Positions 1-8,761 of a DNA stretch of 30,357 nt are shown in pieces. The translations under genes and the position numbers were made by a program. The notes beneath the pieces are model-generated. The model searched no databases and was not told where the DNA came from. It saw nothing but the letters and a program-made list of their open reading frames with translations. Every line of letters begins with the position of its first letter. Positions within the stretch are counted from its first letter, which is position 1. The stretch comes from CAYTRP01 sp964625145 (GTDB lineage: Bacteria > Sumerlaeota > Sumerlaeia > SLMS01 > JAHLLQ01): NCBI GenBank assembly GCA_964625145.1, contig CAZVAQ010000029.1:1-30357 (forward strand), read 5' to 3'.

Positions 1-272
1 CCGTAGTGCCCATAGTCGGCGGGCCACCACTCCTGCGAATCCGTCATCAGTGCGTACAGGTCCTTGCGCACTGCCTCCAGGTCCAGGCTCTTGAATTCCT
101 CGGCGTAGTCAAAATCCTCGCCGTACGGATTCAACGAGGCGGGATTCTGGTGGAGCGGACGCAGGTCCACCTGGTTCGGCCACCAATCCTGGTTCGTCAT
201 TTTCCGCGTGTGCGCCCCGTGACCTGTGATCGGACACTTGCCCGCGCCTTCAACATGCTGATCGACTGACAT
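1..272 (-). CDS. katG: Catalase-peroxidase KatG, N-terminal fragment
   Basis: This is the first 90 codons of a bifunctional haem catalase-peroxidase, which removes hydrogen peroxide and organic peroxides in the cytoplasm. The gene runs off the left edge. Reading from an ATG at 272, the protein has a short leader with the KCPITGHG motif, then DWWPNQVDLRPLHQN, GEDFDYAEEFKSLDLEAVRK and TDSQEWWPADYGHYG, all hallmark KatG N-terminal segments. The catalytic Arg-Trp-His triad and the Met-Tyr-Trp adduct residues lie beyond the window. ATG 272 is preferred over the internal ATG at 200 because the KCPxTGHG segment, typical of KatG, lies between them. An AAAGGG stretch about 13 bases upstream is a possible, loosely spaced ribosome site. 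The gene is divergent from the amidohydrolase at 616. The family assignment is very secure. Confidence 0.93.
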   Translation of the reverse strand, partial: MSVDQHVEGAGKCPITGHGAHTRKMTNQDWWPNQVDLRPLHQNPASLNPYGEDFDYAEEFKSLDLEAVRKDLYALMTDSQEWWPADYGHY

Positions 273-385
273 AGTGAGTTGTGTTCCCTTTCTTGAGCTG
301 ATTTTCCCCTTACCCCAGCAAGTTCCAGGCCCCCGCCATCTGTGCCGCAGGACCTCCCACCCAGACCGCTCCGGCACGCATCCAA

Positions 386-408
386 GACCCCCAGCCACCC
401 CGGGGGTC
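386..408. promoter_or_regulatory. Inverted repeat, possible operator or hairpin
   Basis: GACCCCC (386-392) and GGGGGTC (402-408) form a perfect 7-bp inverted repeat around a 9-base spacer. It lies between the two divergent start codons, about 115 bases upstream of katG and 208 bases upstream of the amidohydrolase. No T-run follows on either strand, so an operator or leader hairpin is likelier than a terminator. It does not match a Fur/PerR or OxyR site that I recognise. Confidence 0.3.
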
Positions 409-564
409 AAACCCAGTCCTGTGCAATCCGCCCAAGGCGACAAGCCACATCCAACTTCAATTCAGGCTCCCGCCTCGGCAGTTCCGCCTGTTTTCCACAA
501 TCAGACTGTGGGGGCATCTGTCCGGAACAGCAGTTGGAACCGACCCCACACTCCACGACACCGT

Positions 565-592
565 TTGACAGCCAGCATTACCTCCTTAGCTT
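565..592 (+). promoter_or_regulatory. Weak candidate promoter for the amidohydrolase
   Basis: A perfect -35 hexamer TTGACA (565-570) is followed after 16 bases by TAGCTT (587-592), which matches only 3 of 6 -10 positions. Start-site to start-codon distance would be about 16-20 bases, just enough to include the ribosome site at 604-610. The weak -10 keeps confidence low. Confidence 0.3.
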
Positions 593-615
593 ATCCACAT
601 TCCCCGGAGGTTGCC

Positions 616-2127
616 ATGCGCCCCTATCTTCTCTCCGCCCTGCTCGCGCTGGGGTTTGCCCCCACTGGCGCACAAACACCCCATGACTTCGACCTGCTGA
701 TTCTTTCAGGCACAGTCTATCGCGATGGCGATTCCGCACCGACCAATGCGGATGTTGGCATCACCGCCGACCGGATCGTCGCCGTTGGGGATCTGCGCGA
801 TCGAACCGCCGCCACGAAAATCGATGCCACCGGATTGCTCGTCGTCCCGGGATTCATCGACATGCATTCCCACGCCGATCGAGGAGGGCCGGAGCCTGAA
901 CTTGTCCGCCAGGGAGTCACCACCCGCGTCGCCGGCAATTGTGGACGCACGCCTGCTGTGCCCGACTTCGCCGATTTCTATGCGGGGCTGGATGGCAATC
1001 TTGATACCAACTACATCGGCCTCATCGGCCACAACAGCCTGCGCGCCGCGGTGGTTCTTGTCGAGGCCGAGTATACCGACGACCAGATGGAGCGCATGAA
1101 GTTGCTCGTTGCGGATGGCATGGAAGCCGGTGCCTTCGGACTATCCACCGGCCTTATTTATCTCTCCGGATACAACTCCACCACGGAGGAAATCATCGAG
1201 CTCGCCAAGGTCGCGGCGCAACACGGCGGCATCTACGCGTCCCACATGCGTTCGGAGAACGCACGTGTCATGGACGCCGTTGACGAGGCCCTGCGCATCG
1301 GCCGCGAGAGCGGTGCGCGCGTACAAATCTCCCACGCCAAGTGCGCCGGCCCTGTTGTCTGGGGAATGACAGCCGACTACACCGGCCGCGTTGAAGCTGC
1401 GGTGGGGGAGGGCATGGAAGTATGGATGGACCAATATCCTTACACGGCTTCACAAACCTCCATCAACGCCGTCATTCCCGGATGGGCGCTCAATGATTGG
1501 GAGGACGCGGTGGCCAACCGCCGCGTGGAACTTGTCGCCGGCATCGACCAACTCATCGCCGGACGCGGTGGCGCCGAGCGCATCTACATGACGCGAGGAC
1601 CATTCGCCAACGAGTACCTCTCCGAGGCGGCAGCACGCCTCGGCAAGACCCCCACGGATACCATCATCGACGAGATCGGCCGCGGCGGCGCCAGCGCCGT
1701 CTATCACATGATGCTCGAGGAGGACGTGCGCGCCATCATGGTCCATCCGCGCGTCATGGTCGGCACCGATGGCCCCTCGCAAACGCACCCACGCGGCCAG
1801 GGGACTTTCCCCCGAGTCTGGGGAGTCTACGGCCGCGAGCTGGGCCTGCTCGACCATCAGGACTGCGTGCGCAAGACATCGACCCTCGCGGCGCGGCAGC
1901 TTCGCTTGTTCGAACAGCGTCGCGGCCGCATCGACACTGGCTATTTCGCCGATATCGCCATCATCGATCCGGCGGAGGTCATCGACAGCGCCACCTTTGA
2001 AGACCCCACTGGCGAACCCGCCGGCATTCCTCACGTCATCGTCAATGGCACCCTCGTTGTCCACGACGGGGTGGTCACGGGAGCACTACCCGGTCGATTC
2101 CTACGCCGCCAGGACTCCGAAGGCTGA
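616..2127 (+). CDS. Exported N-acyl-D-amino-acid deacylase-like amidohydrolase
   Basis: The 503-residue protein belongs to the amidohydrolase superfamily, D-aminoacylase branch, which hydrolyses N-acyl-D-amino acids to a D-amino acid and a carboxylic acid. Residues 1-20 form a signal peptide ending GAQ, so it probably acts outside the cytoplasm. The metal-site residues expected for the branch are visible: HSH with His84 and His86, Cys109 in AGNCG, His210 in YASHMRSE, His240 in QISHAK and Asp385 in VGTDGPSQ. Length is normal for the family. The start at 616 is chosen for the GGAGG at 606-610, five bases upstream, and for the signal peptide. The M14 peptidase follows after about 80 bases, suggesting shared handling of D-amino-acid-containing peptides. 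The exact substrate is not readable; dihydroorotase-like relatives are an alternative but would lack the Cys ligand. Confidence 0.85.
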   Translation: MRPYLLSALLALGFAPTGAQTPHDFDLLILSGTVYRDGDSAPTNADVGITADRIVAVGDLRDRTAATKIDATGLLVVPGFIDMHSHADRGGPEPELVRQGVTTRVAGNCGRTPAVPDFADFYAGLDGNLDTNYIGLIGHNSLRAAVVLVEAEYTDDQMERMKLLVADGMEAGAFGLSTGLIYLSGYNSTTEEIIELAKVAAQHGGIYASHMRSENARVMDAVDEALRIGRESGARVQISHAKCAGPVVWGMTADYTGRVEAAVGEGMEVWMDQYPYTASQTSINAVIPGWALNDWEDAVANRRVELVAGIDQLIAGRGGAERIYMTRGPFANEYLSEAAARLGKTPTDTIIDEIGRGGASAVYHMMLEEDVRAIMVHPRVMVGTDGPSQTHPRGQGTFPRVWGVYGRELGLLDHQDCVRKTSTLAARQLRLFEQRRGRIDTGYFADIAIIDPAEVIDSATFEDPTGEPAGIPHVIVNGTLVVHDGVVTGALPGRFLRRQDSEG

Positions 2128-2208
2128 ACAGTCGACCGCCATCCGCATTGACCCCACCGCACTCCAACCCGCGCAATCCACCAACAGCCACCCCAAGGAA
2201 CGCCTCCC

Positions 2209-2831
2209 ATGCNNNNNNNNNNNNNNNNNNNNNNNNNNNNNNNNNNNNNNNNNNNNNNNNNNNNNNNNNNNNNNNNNNNNNNNNNNNNNNNNNNNNNNNN
2301 NNNNNNNNNNNNTCCCTCATCGCCGCGGGCAAACGCGTGATTGTCGTACCCATCCAGAATCCCGACGGATTCGTTCGCGGAACGCGGCGCAACGCCCGCA
2401 ATGTGGACTTGAACCGGAACTACCCGACACGCAACTGGGGCCATCAACCCGAGGGACGCCACGTTTTCTTCGGCGAGGCGCCGGCTTCGGAGCCCGAGAC
2501 GCAAACCGTTTTGAAGATGCTTGCGATGTTTCAGCCAACCAGGATCCTCACAATTCACCAACCCCTCGGATGCAACAACCCCGATGGTCCTGCAGGCCTG
2601 GGGCTCGCCACGCTCATGGCCCAATACAACAAGTATCCCGTGGAGCCCTACATCGGCTTTCCGACGCCCGGTTCCTTCGGCACCTATGCGGGCAAGGAAC
2701 TCGAAATCCCCATGGTGACGCTCGAACTTCCCGGTGGCAGCCCCGACTCCGAAAAATTCGACAAGATGTGGGAGGACAACCGCGAGGCCTTGCTGGCCTT
2801 CGTGAACTGCAACCTCGAGGATCTCGAGTAA
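2209..2831 (+). CDS. M14 family murein peptide amidase-like carboxypeptidase, interrupted by gap
   Basis: The readable part, 172 residues from 2313, is the C-terminal two thirds of a zinc carboxypeptidase of family M14, closest in appearance to the MpaA/DUF2817 group that cuts the gamma-D-Glu-diaminopimelate bond of murein peptides. Visible motifs are NPDGF, the substrate-binding RNARNVDLNRNYP segment, a zinc-ligand His in LTIHQP, and the catalytic Glu in MVTLELPGG. The N-terminal HxxE zinc motif would fall in the 100-N gap. An ATG at 2209 with AAGGA at 2195-2199 lies directly before the gap and is the likely start; it is not in frame with the distal part across 100 Ns, so the real gap length must differ or the start is wrong. 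Cotranscription with the upstream amidohydrolase is likely. No signal peptide can be judged. Confidence 0.75.
2213..2312. other. Assembly gap (100 Ns)
   Basis: Exactly 100 consecutive Ns, the usual placeholder for a scaffold gap of unknown length. It removes the 5' part of the M14 peptidase gene. From normal spacing between the HxxE motif and the NPDG motif in M14 enzymes, the true missing sequence is probably larger than 100 bases. Confidence 0.98.
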
Positions 2832-2863
2832 CAGCAAGCACGACGCTCATAGGCAAAAACAAC

Positions 2864-2891
2864 CGGCCCGGACTCTTGCGAATCCGGGCCG
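2864..2891. terminator. Bidirectional terminator between convergent genes
   Basis: CGGCCCGGA (2864-2872) and TCCGGGCCG (2883-2891) form a perfect 9-bp GC-rich stem with a 10-base loop. On the minus strand the stem is followed by GTTGTTTTTG, a good U-tract, so it best terminates the DUF2780 gene. On the plus strand the following ACTTGTCTT is weaker but could end the M14 gene. Confidence 0.8.
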
Positions 2892-2918
2892 ACTTGTCTT
2901 CATGCCATTCCTCGATCG

Positions 2919-3290
2919 CTACTTCTTGACGGCTTCCTGCAGCGCATTCGCTGCTTCTTCGCCGCCTCCCTGCTTCAGGAACCCCAGGATCACCGGGACG
3001 AACTTCTGGATCATATCCGGGCTCAGGCCCAGCTTGTCGAACCCGCTGGCGAGCTTGGCCAGGTCGCCGGCCTGTCCACCGATGGCGCTGCCGATCATCC
3101 CCATCAATCCGCCGCCCGCATCCGGTGCGGAGCTGATCATGTTTTCTGCGCCGGGGATCGCGCCGGCCACCTTCTGGAAATCTCCGGATCCCAGCTTGTC
3201 CTTGGCCAGCTTCAACAACAGTCCAGTCCCGCCCTTGGCCTGCTCCTCTGAAATGCCCAACTGTGATGACAGCAATTTGACGAGATCCAT
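2919..3290 (-). CDS. DUF2780 (VcgC/VcgE-like) small protein
   Basis: The 123-residue protein has the pattern of DUF2780: an N-terminal LSSQLGISEEQAKGG segment, LLKLAKDKL, DFQKVAGAIPGA, a glycine-rich middle (residues 58-75) and a C-terminal LSPDMIQKFVPVILGFL helix. No signal peptide or membrane segment is visible, and the molecular role of the family is unknown. The start at 3290 is supported by GAGGAG at 3299-3304, eight bases upstream. The gene lies 91 bases downstream of the DUF2339 gene on the same strand and ends at the terminator at 2864-2891. Its composition resembles its neighbours, with no sign of transfer. Confidence 0.8.
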   Translation of the reverse strand: MDLVKLLSSQLGISEEQAKGGTGLLLKLAKDKLGSGDFQKVAGAIPGAENMISSAPDAGGGLMGMIGSAIGGQAGDLAKLASGFDKLGLSPDMIQKFVPVILGFLKQGGGEEAANALQEAVKK

Positions 3291-3381
3291 CGACTTGGCT
3301 CCTCACGAGTCTTTCCTGCAATCGAATGCAACAGCAACCGGTCAATGAAGTCAACCAATCATCGCCCTCAAGCCGCGCAAA

Positions 3382-6300
3382 TCAGGCGCCCGGATCGTTG
3401 GTGTTTGGTGCTTCCGCCGCAGCGCTGCCCTTCGGCCGGAAGAACCAATAGCCGATACCACCCAGCAACATCAGTAGACCCAGGCCAATCGCCGCCATTG
3501 CGCGGGCCAGCAGGTCCATCGCGGCCATGTCACGGATCAGGAAGCGCCCGATGCCCAGCACAAAGATGGCCAACGCCGCATGGCGCATCATCGGATTGCG
3601 CAGGCTAAGTCCACCCACGAGAAGCACCGCCGCCAGCAAGCCCCACGACGCCGTCGCCAGATAGCCCGCAACTGTCGCTCCGCTGGCCGTTGCGGCCATG
3701 ATGCAGATCGCGCCCGATGCCAGCAGGACGCCTTGGATCAGCAGCTGTGACGTGGCGGGAAGCGCAAACTTGGGCAGCATCCCACGCACAAATGCCGCGA
3801 ATATCAACACCGCCGCACCCGCCGCCACGATCAACCAACCATCCAGCCGCGTGGGCACCAGGAAGGACTGCACCGCCACGATGGCGATTAGTCCAAGGCC
3901 CGCAAGCCACCCAAGTCCCGCCGCCAGCATGGCAGGATTGCGTCGCGCATGGCCGGTGATCACCGCGGCCGCAGCGAACAGGAACACAACCATCAGCGAA
4001 CGCCCACCGATCAGATCCGCCACGATGACGGCGGGGCAGATGGTAAAGAGCGCCGCGAATGCCAGGAACCATTGCGCAACGGTCGGCCATTGCGACCTTG
4101 CCGCCGAGTAATGCCACAGCGCGACCCACAACACCGTCACGATGGCCGCGGAGAACAACTGCGTGCGGCTGTCATCCAGAACAACCTGGACCCATCCGCC
4201 GATCGCGACCACCAGCGCCAACCACCACGCCACGCGCACAAAGCGCCATACCTTGTCGGGAATCTGTCGATGGGTGGTGATGGACCATTGGCCTTCCTCC
4301 AGCGTTGCCTCCGGCAGCAGGCGCGGCCATGGACCCGAACGCTCCGCCACCAATCCGACGCCGCCAATGGCCATGGCGAGAGCGGTCAACAGCAGACCAT
4401 TCCAGTGCGGAATGTCCGGCATCATCGGCACGAGCAGCATTCCCAGCGCGAAGACGAGCCCCATCGTGGTCAAACCGACGATGATGCGGCCTCCGGTTGA
4501 ATGCGTCTGTCGCGTCACTTCATTCCACAGCCCCGTGCAGATCAGCGCCCAGCACGACGCCGCGACGATGAACCAATATCCCCCTTGGGGATCGAACCAC
4601 ATCGCGAATGTTCCAAACCCGACCGCCAACGCAATCGCCGCGAACCAGTTCCATGCGCCCAGCAACAGCAATCCCGCGATCAGGATCGCGCCCTTTGAAA
4701 CGATCATCAATCCACCCATGGTTGCTCCACTGGGCGAGTACCAATCCATCAGTGCGAAAGTCATCATCACCGACGCGATCGCCGCGCGGCTGTTTCCCGA
4801 AAGAATCTCCAGAATCTCGATCACGCCCGCGTTGAGCTTCTTCGGGCGCAGCACCGCTATGGTTTCCCACGGGAGCACGGACGCCAGCAGGAACACCGCC
4901 GGCAGCATGCGCGCAAGGAGATCGATGGGTGTTGTTGCTCCCGTAGGTATGAATCCCGGGATCGCCATGCACGCCGTCACCAACGTCAATGGCCTCAGCC
5001 AGCCCAGCAACTTCGACCGGCTCGCCAGCAGTGCAACGACCATCGTCATCAGCGCCAACACCGCCGATTCGGCCAAGCCGCTGAAGTAGGCGACGATGGC
5101 ACACGACAGCAGACCCAGCGAAGTCACCGTGTGGAAGCCCAGCAAAGTGCCTCGGCGCAGCACGGGGATTGCAAGGCGCCCCGCTTCCAACAATGCCATC
5201 ACGAGCAGCGGCACATGGACGACCGGCCACAGGACCTCCGTGAAGTTGAGCAGCAGTATCGCCAGAGCACCAAACACCACCGAGTTCACCTGCGCAAAGA
5301 CCGACGAGTAGGCAATCGTCGCACCATCCATCTTTACGACCGGTGTGGCGAACTGCTCGGGTGCCTCGATGGCTAGCCGCTCACGCGCCAGCACCACGCG
5401 TCCCCATCGCGCAAATGCGATGCTAAACACGATATAGTAACAGCCGAGTGCTCCGAGATGCGCCAGCACCGCGCCACGCTCCGATGGCACGGGCGAAAGC
5501 ATCCACATCAGCAGCGTGCCGATTCCGATGAACACCAGCGCCGCGGCGTTTAGATACTTCCATTCATGCCGAACCAACAACACACCCGCGCCAATGGCAA
5601 GTATCACGAGTGCAAAGAGCGTGGTTTCCTGGCTTGTGGGCGCGCTCGCCAACGCGGCGATCAAGCCCAATAGGAAGCCAAAACCTGCCACCGCTTCGGA
5701 TTTCCATAACTCCGAGCAAATCGCCATCACCGCAACAAAGCCAAACATCAGCACCACGGAAACCAGCGGCGGCACGATGATTGTGAACGGCAGGAATCCG
5801 GCGGCGAAAGACGTGAAGAAGCCAAACGCCACGCCGACCATCATCACCGTGCGACCGGGCCACTTCGCCTTGAAGGTCAGGCCAAAACCGGCCGCCGTGA
5901 AGAATGCCGAGATGAGGTAGCCAATTCCAATCCGCGCAACCGGCGGCAGCAGGGGGAAGATCAGCACCGCCCCGAACACACCACCAAGTAGCAGCAGGAT
6001 TCCCGCGACAGCCGGGACAATCTTCCAGATGACGTCTTCCAGCGACATCGCCGGTTTCTTTGCAGGTGCCGGCTGTGGCGACTTTGCCGGTGGCTTGACG
6101 GGCTGAGGCCTCGCCGGCGGCCCGGCAGGCCTTGCTTGCTCCACGGGCGGGACCGGACGTGATGGAGCGGGTGGAGCCGAAGCCGCCACAGGCGGGGCGG
6201 GCGCCGCCGGTGCTGCCGGCTGTGGCTTCCGCTCCACGCCTGCAACCATCGGGATGGGACGTTGGTCGCTTGTCGCCGGTGGCGGAGCAGCCGGGGGAGC

Positions 6301-6585
6301 TTCCTGGCGCCTCTGAGCAAGATGCTGGCTTACAGCGTGCACGGGCTGATTCGGCGCCGGGGGAGGAGTGGCCTCCAGAGATCGCGCAGCCAGATCATTC
6401 TGCGCGGCGACTACCCGCGCCAACTCGCGAACCGAATCGGCAAGGGCCCTGTTCTCGTCCTCCAACCGGGCCAGCCGGCGCTCGAGCGCCTCAAACCGGT
6501 CCGGTGGTGGCGGGGGAGAGCTGGGCGCTGCCGCCGGCGCATTCTGCTGGGTTCCTTCGCTGGTGCCCTGCCCTTCGTCAGACAT
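3382..6585 (-). CDS. DUF2339 multi-spanning membrane protein
   Basis: This 1067-residue protein starts with an acidic tail, then a coiled coil (about residues 30-66, FEALERRLARLEDENRALAD), then a proline/alanine-rich linker to about residue 180. From about residue 186 to the end there are many closely packed hydrophobic helices with short loops, the layout of DUF2339 predicted membrane proteins. Function of the family is not established. The coiled coil and linker would extend into the cytoplasm and could hold a partner or promote oligomers. The start at 6585 has only a weak ribosome site (GGA about 9 bases upstream). The gene lies 124 bases after the GH20 gene on the same strand, so shared transcription is possible but unproven. 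Confidence 0.85.
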   Translation of the reverse strand: MSDEGQGTSEGTQQNAPAAAPSSPPPPPDRFEALERRLARLEDENRALADSVRELARVVAAQNDLAARSLEATPPPAPNQPVHAVSQHLAQRRQEAPPAAPPPATSDQRPIPMVAGVERKPQPAAPAAPAPPVAASAPPAPSRPVPPVEQARPAGPPARPQPVKPPAKSPQPAPAKKPAMSLEDVIWKIVPAVAGILLLLGGVFGAVLIFPLLPPVARIGIGYLISAFFTAAGFGLTFKAKWPGRTVMMVGVAFGFFTSFAAGFLPFTIIVPPLVSVVLMFGFVAVMAICSELWKSEAVAGFGFLLGLIAALASAPTSQETTLFALVILAIGAGVLLVRHEWKYLNAAALVFIGIGTLLMWMLSPVPSERGAVLAHLGALGCYYIVFSIAFARWGRVVLARERLAIEAPEQFATPVVKMDGATIAYSSVFAQVNSVVFGALAILLLNFTEVLWPVVHVPLLVMALLEAGRLAIPVLRRGTLLGFHTVTSLGLLSCAIVAYFSGLAESAVLALMTMVVALLASRSKLLGWLRPLTLVTACMAIPGFIPTGATTPIDLLARMLPAVFLLASVLPWETIAVLRPKKLNAGVIEILEILSGNSRAAIASVMMTFALMDWYSPSGATMGGLMIVSKGAILIAGLLLLGAWNWFAAIALAVGFGTFAMWFDPQGGYWFIVAASCWALICTGLWNEVTRQTHSTGGRIIVGLTTMGLVFALGMLLVPMMPDIPHWNGLLLTALAMAIGGVGLVAERSGPWPRLLPEATLEEGQWSITTHRQIPDKVWRFVRVAWWLALVVAIGGWVQVVLDDSRTQLFSAAIVTVLWVALWHYSAARSQWPTVAQWFLAFAALFTICPAVIVADLIGGRSLMVVFLFAAAAVITGHARRNPAMLAAGLGWLAGLGLIAIVAVQSFLVPTRLDGWLIVAAGAAVLIFAAFVRGMLPKFALPATSQLLIQGVLLASGAICIMAATASGATVAGYLATASWGLLAAVLLVGGLSLRNPMMRHAALAIFVLGIGRFLIRDMAAMDLLARAMAAIGLGLLMLLGGIGYWFFRPKGSAAAEAPNTNDPGA

Positions 6586-6709
6586 GGTATTTTATCCATT
6601 ACCGGGGGATTGAAGAAAGAGAATGACTGGTAGCCCAATCAATCCAGAATTATGGGTTGGAAGAGCTACCCAACGGCCTGGAACCTCAATCCCAAAGTCG
6701 AACCATGAC

Positions 6710-8677
6710 CTATGAATCTGAAGTCTGACTTTCAAGTCTTGAAAGGTTTGCCTTAACCAACCGGAACCGATGAAGCAGATGCTGGTTGGCCAGGAACCGT
6801 CCGTCCTTTCCCGGGTCATCCGCGAATCGATTCTTGTCCCAGTCCGCCTCGATCATGGCGCTCAACCGCACGCATTCCATTGCCAGGCCGGCCAACAAGG
6901 CCGGATCCTCCGTGATCGTTGGCGCTGCCTGCAGGAGTCTCATCGAAAACGCCGTGATCGCCACGGCCTCCTCCAGTGCCTTCCAGTCCATGTCGTTGCG
7001 CTTGACGGTGGTTCCAATCCGGCGCAGTTCCGCGCCAATCCTCTCCAGCGTTGCCAGCTTCTCCTCCAGTTCCTTCTGCCGCTTCGCCGCGATTTCCACG
7101 GCTGCGGCTCGCGAGTCGTCATCAATCCACATCGCCGCATAGAAGTCTGGCCGATACCACTCCACCGCCGCCAGTTCACTCCATGCCGCATGAAAGGCGG
7201 CGCCTTCCTGCGAGCCAAAGTGATCGTGCAGGAACGCCGCCGCGAACTGCTCATCGCTTTGGTTGCTGCCGCCCCACGCGTGGGATGCCGCAAAGGCAAT
7301 TCCAGTCCACAGCACATCGGACATGTAACGCGTCGGGACCCAGATGGTCGTGTTCACCCCCAGCAAGTCCTGTTCGCGCGCGATTGCCGTGAACTTGGCG
7401 ATGTTCTCGTAATTGCGGTGATCCGGAATCACCATGTGCGGCGCGGCGACAAGTGCGGGGCACGCGATGACTTCAAAGCCCCGTTGAGCAAAGTAACTGG
7501 ACGAGTCGTCCGTCACGTCAGGCCGGTAGTACCAATCGAAGATGATCACCTCATCCGGCGATAGCGAATCCACCACGGCCTTGTGGCTCAACAACATGTC
7601 TCCCCACAGCGCTGCGGTCCGGTCATTCTTCTTGGCGATGTCGATGGCCTGTCGCAATGCCGTCGCCAGCCACTCGTCATGCGTCTGCTCTCCAAACTTC
7701 TCCATGCACCGCGCGCATTCCGCCATGTCCACCTCGTCAAAACCAACATGCAACCACGGATGCGGGAACAATTCGGCCGCACGGTCATACATCGCCTCCA
7801 GGTAGCCGATGGCCTTGGGACTCGCCGGGCACAGCACGTTCGTGTAGCCCGGAATGTCAGTTCCCATCCACGATTGATCCGGCCTGTCGCTGCGCGTCTG
7901 GTGCAGGTATTCCTCAAAATCCGGCATTCGTTCGAACATGCGCGAGTGACCGAGCGATTCGATTTCGGGGATCAACTCGATGTGATGCGTGCTGGCCAAA
8001 TGTGCCAAGTTGAAGACATCCTCCGGGAGCCACGCCTCCTCGTGCATGAGGGGACTGTATTCATGGTGAAAGAGAGCCGAAGTCTGGTCGTCGGTCAGAT
8101 GGCACAGGATCGCGTTGATCTTGTAGCGGCCGGCGAATTCGATGACACGGCCATAGTATTCTTGATTCTCGTTTTGGCGGGCGAGGTCCACCATCAGCAT
8201 TCGAATCGGGAGGTCCGGCCAATCCACGATTTCCTGATAGCCGATGACCTTGTCATCAATGAGTTGTTCCAGCGTCCGGACACCATAGTACAAGCCTTGG
8301 GACGAAACCCCCGTCACCTGGATACCAGATTCGTCGACAACAATACGATAGGCTTGCTCGCGTATCATGTCCGCATGTCGCGATGCCGTCTCAACTTCCA
8401 CGGGTCCGATCGACAATCGCACGTCGACGCCGTCCTCCGAAAACGCGATTCCCATCCCGTGCAAAGCCATGACCAGAATGTACGATTCATTGCCCTCAAC
8501 GGAATCGTCCTCGGTCAGGTTCACTGAATCTAGTCGATGTTGGCCTTCTCCTGCGATGTGGTGCTTTGGGGGCGGGATGGGCACAGGTCCCCCAGCTACC
8601 GCGATCGATGGCAAAATCGCAAGGAAAGCCGCGAACACGACAAGGGCGAGGAAGCCCCTTCCACAATGGCCAAGCAT
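6710..8677 (-). CDS. Exported GH20 beta-N-acetylhexosaminidase
   Basis: The 655-residue protein releases terminal beta-linked N-acetylhexosamine (GlcNAc or GalNAc) by substrate-assisted catalysis. After a signal peptide (residues 1-28, ending AVAGG) come a GH20b-type accessory domain (about 45-150, with QGLYYGVRTLEQL) and the TIM barrel (about 155-470). The catalytic Asp314-Glu315 pair sits in LHVGFDEVDMAECARC; other barrel landmarks are EIESLGHSRM and ALWGDM. A helical C-terminal region of about 150 residues follows. Start 8677 is chosen because GGGAGA lies 7 bases upstream; the ATG at 8683 would abut the site, and a TTG at 8734 has no support. It lies 84 bases downstream of the AraC-fusion regulator on the same strand, making it that regulator's most obvious candidate target. 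Substrate could be chitin or murein fragments or host glycans. Confidence 0.88.
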   Translation of the reverse strand: MLGHCGRGFLALVVFAAFLAILPSIAVAGGPVPIPPPKHHIAGEGQHRLDSVNLTEDDSVEGNESYILVMALHGMGIAFSEDGVDVRLSIGPVEVETASRHADMIREQAYRIVVDESGIQVTGVSSQGLYYGVRTLEQLIDDKVIGYQEIVDWPDLPIRMLMVDLARQNENQEYYGRVIEFAGRYKINAILCHLTDDQTSALFHHEYSPLMHEEAWLPEDVFNLAHLASTHHIELIPEIESLGHSRMFERMPDFEEYLHQTRSDRPDQSWMGTDIPGYTNVLCPASPKAIGYLEAMYDRAAELFPHPWLHVGFDEVDMAECARCMEKFGEQTHDEWLATALRQAIDIAKKNDRTAALWGDMLLSHKAVVDSLSPDEVIIFDWYYRPDVTDDSSSYFAQRGFEVIACPALVAAPHMVIPDHRNYENIAKFTAIAREQDLLGVNTTIWVPTRYMSDVLWTGIAFAASHAWGGSNQSDEQFAAAFLHDHFGSQEGAAFHAAWSELAAVEWYRPDFYAAMWIDDDSRAAAVEIAAKRQKELEEKLATLERIGAELRRIGTTVKRNDMDWKALEEAVAITAFSMRLLQAAPTITEDPALLAGLAMECVRLSAMIEADWDKNRFADDPGKDGRFLANQHLLHRFRLVKANLSRLESQTSDS

Positions 8678-8761
8678 GGTCATTCTCCCGGTGCGAGGTG
8701 CCGTCAACCTCTCACTGTCGGAAGCCAGACGCAACCCCGACCGGCATTCGTAACCCGTCGT

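Larger units (their letters stand above)
273..615. other. Divergent intergenic region, katG / amidohydrolase
   Basis: This 343-base region holds no gene I can support and must carry promoters for both divergent genes. It contains a perfect 7-bp inverted repeat at 386-408 and a TTGACA box at 565-570 on the plus strand. One plus-strand frame stays open from 274 into the amidohydrolase, but the translation is proline-rich and low in complexity, and a signal peptide and a good ribosome site occur only at 604-618. I therefore treat the upstream part as untranslated. Confidence 0.6.

Noticed and set aside
274..615. In-frame upstream extension of the amidohydrolase (114 codons)
   Set aside because: It would bury the signal peptide, has low-complexity Pro/Ser/Thr-rich composition and no ribosome site, whereas GGAGG precedes 616.
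8678..8734. TTG start at 8734 for the GH20 gene
   Set aside because: ATG 8677 has a well-spaced GGGAGA and begins directly at a signal peptide.
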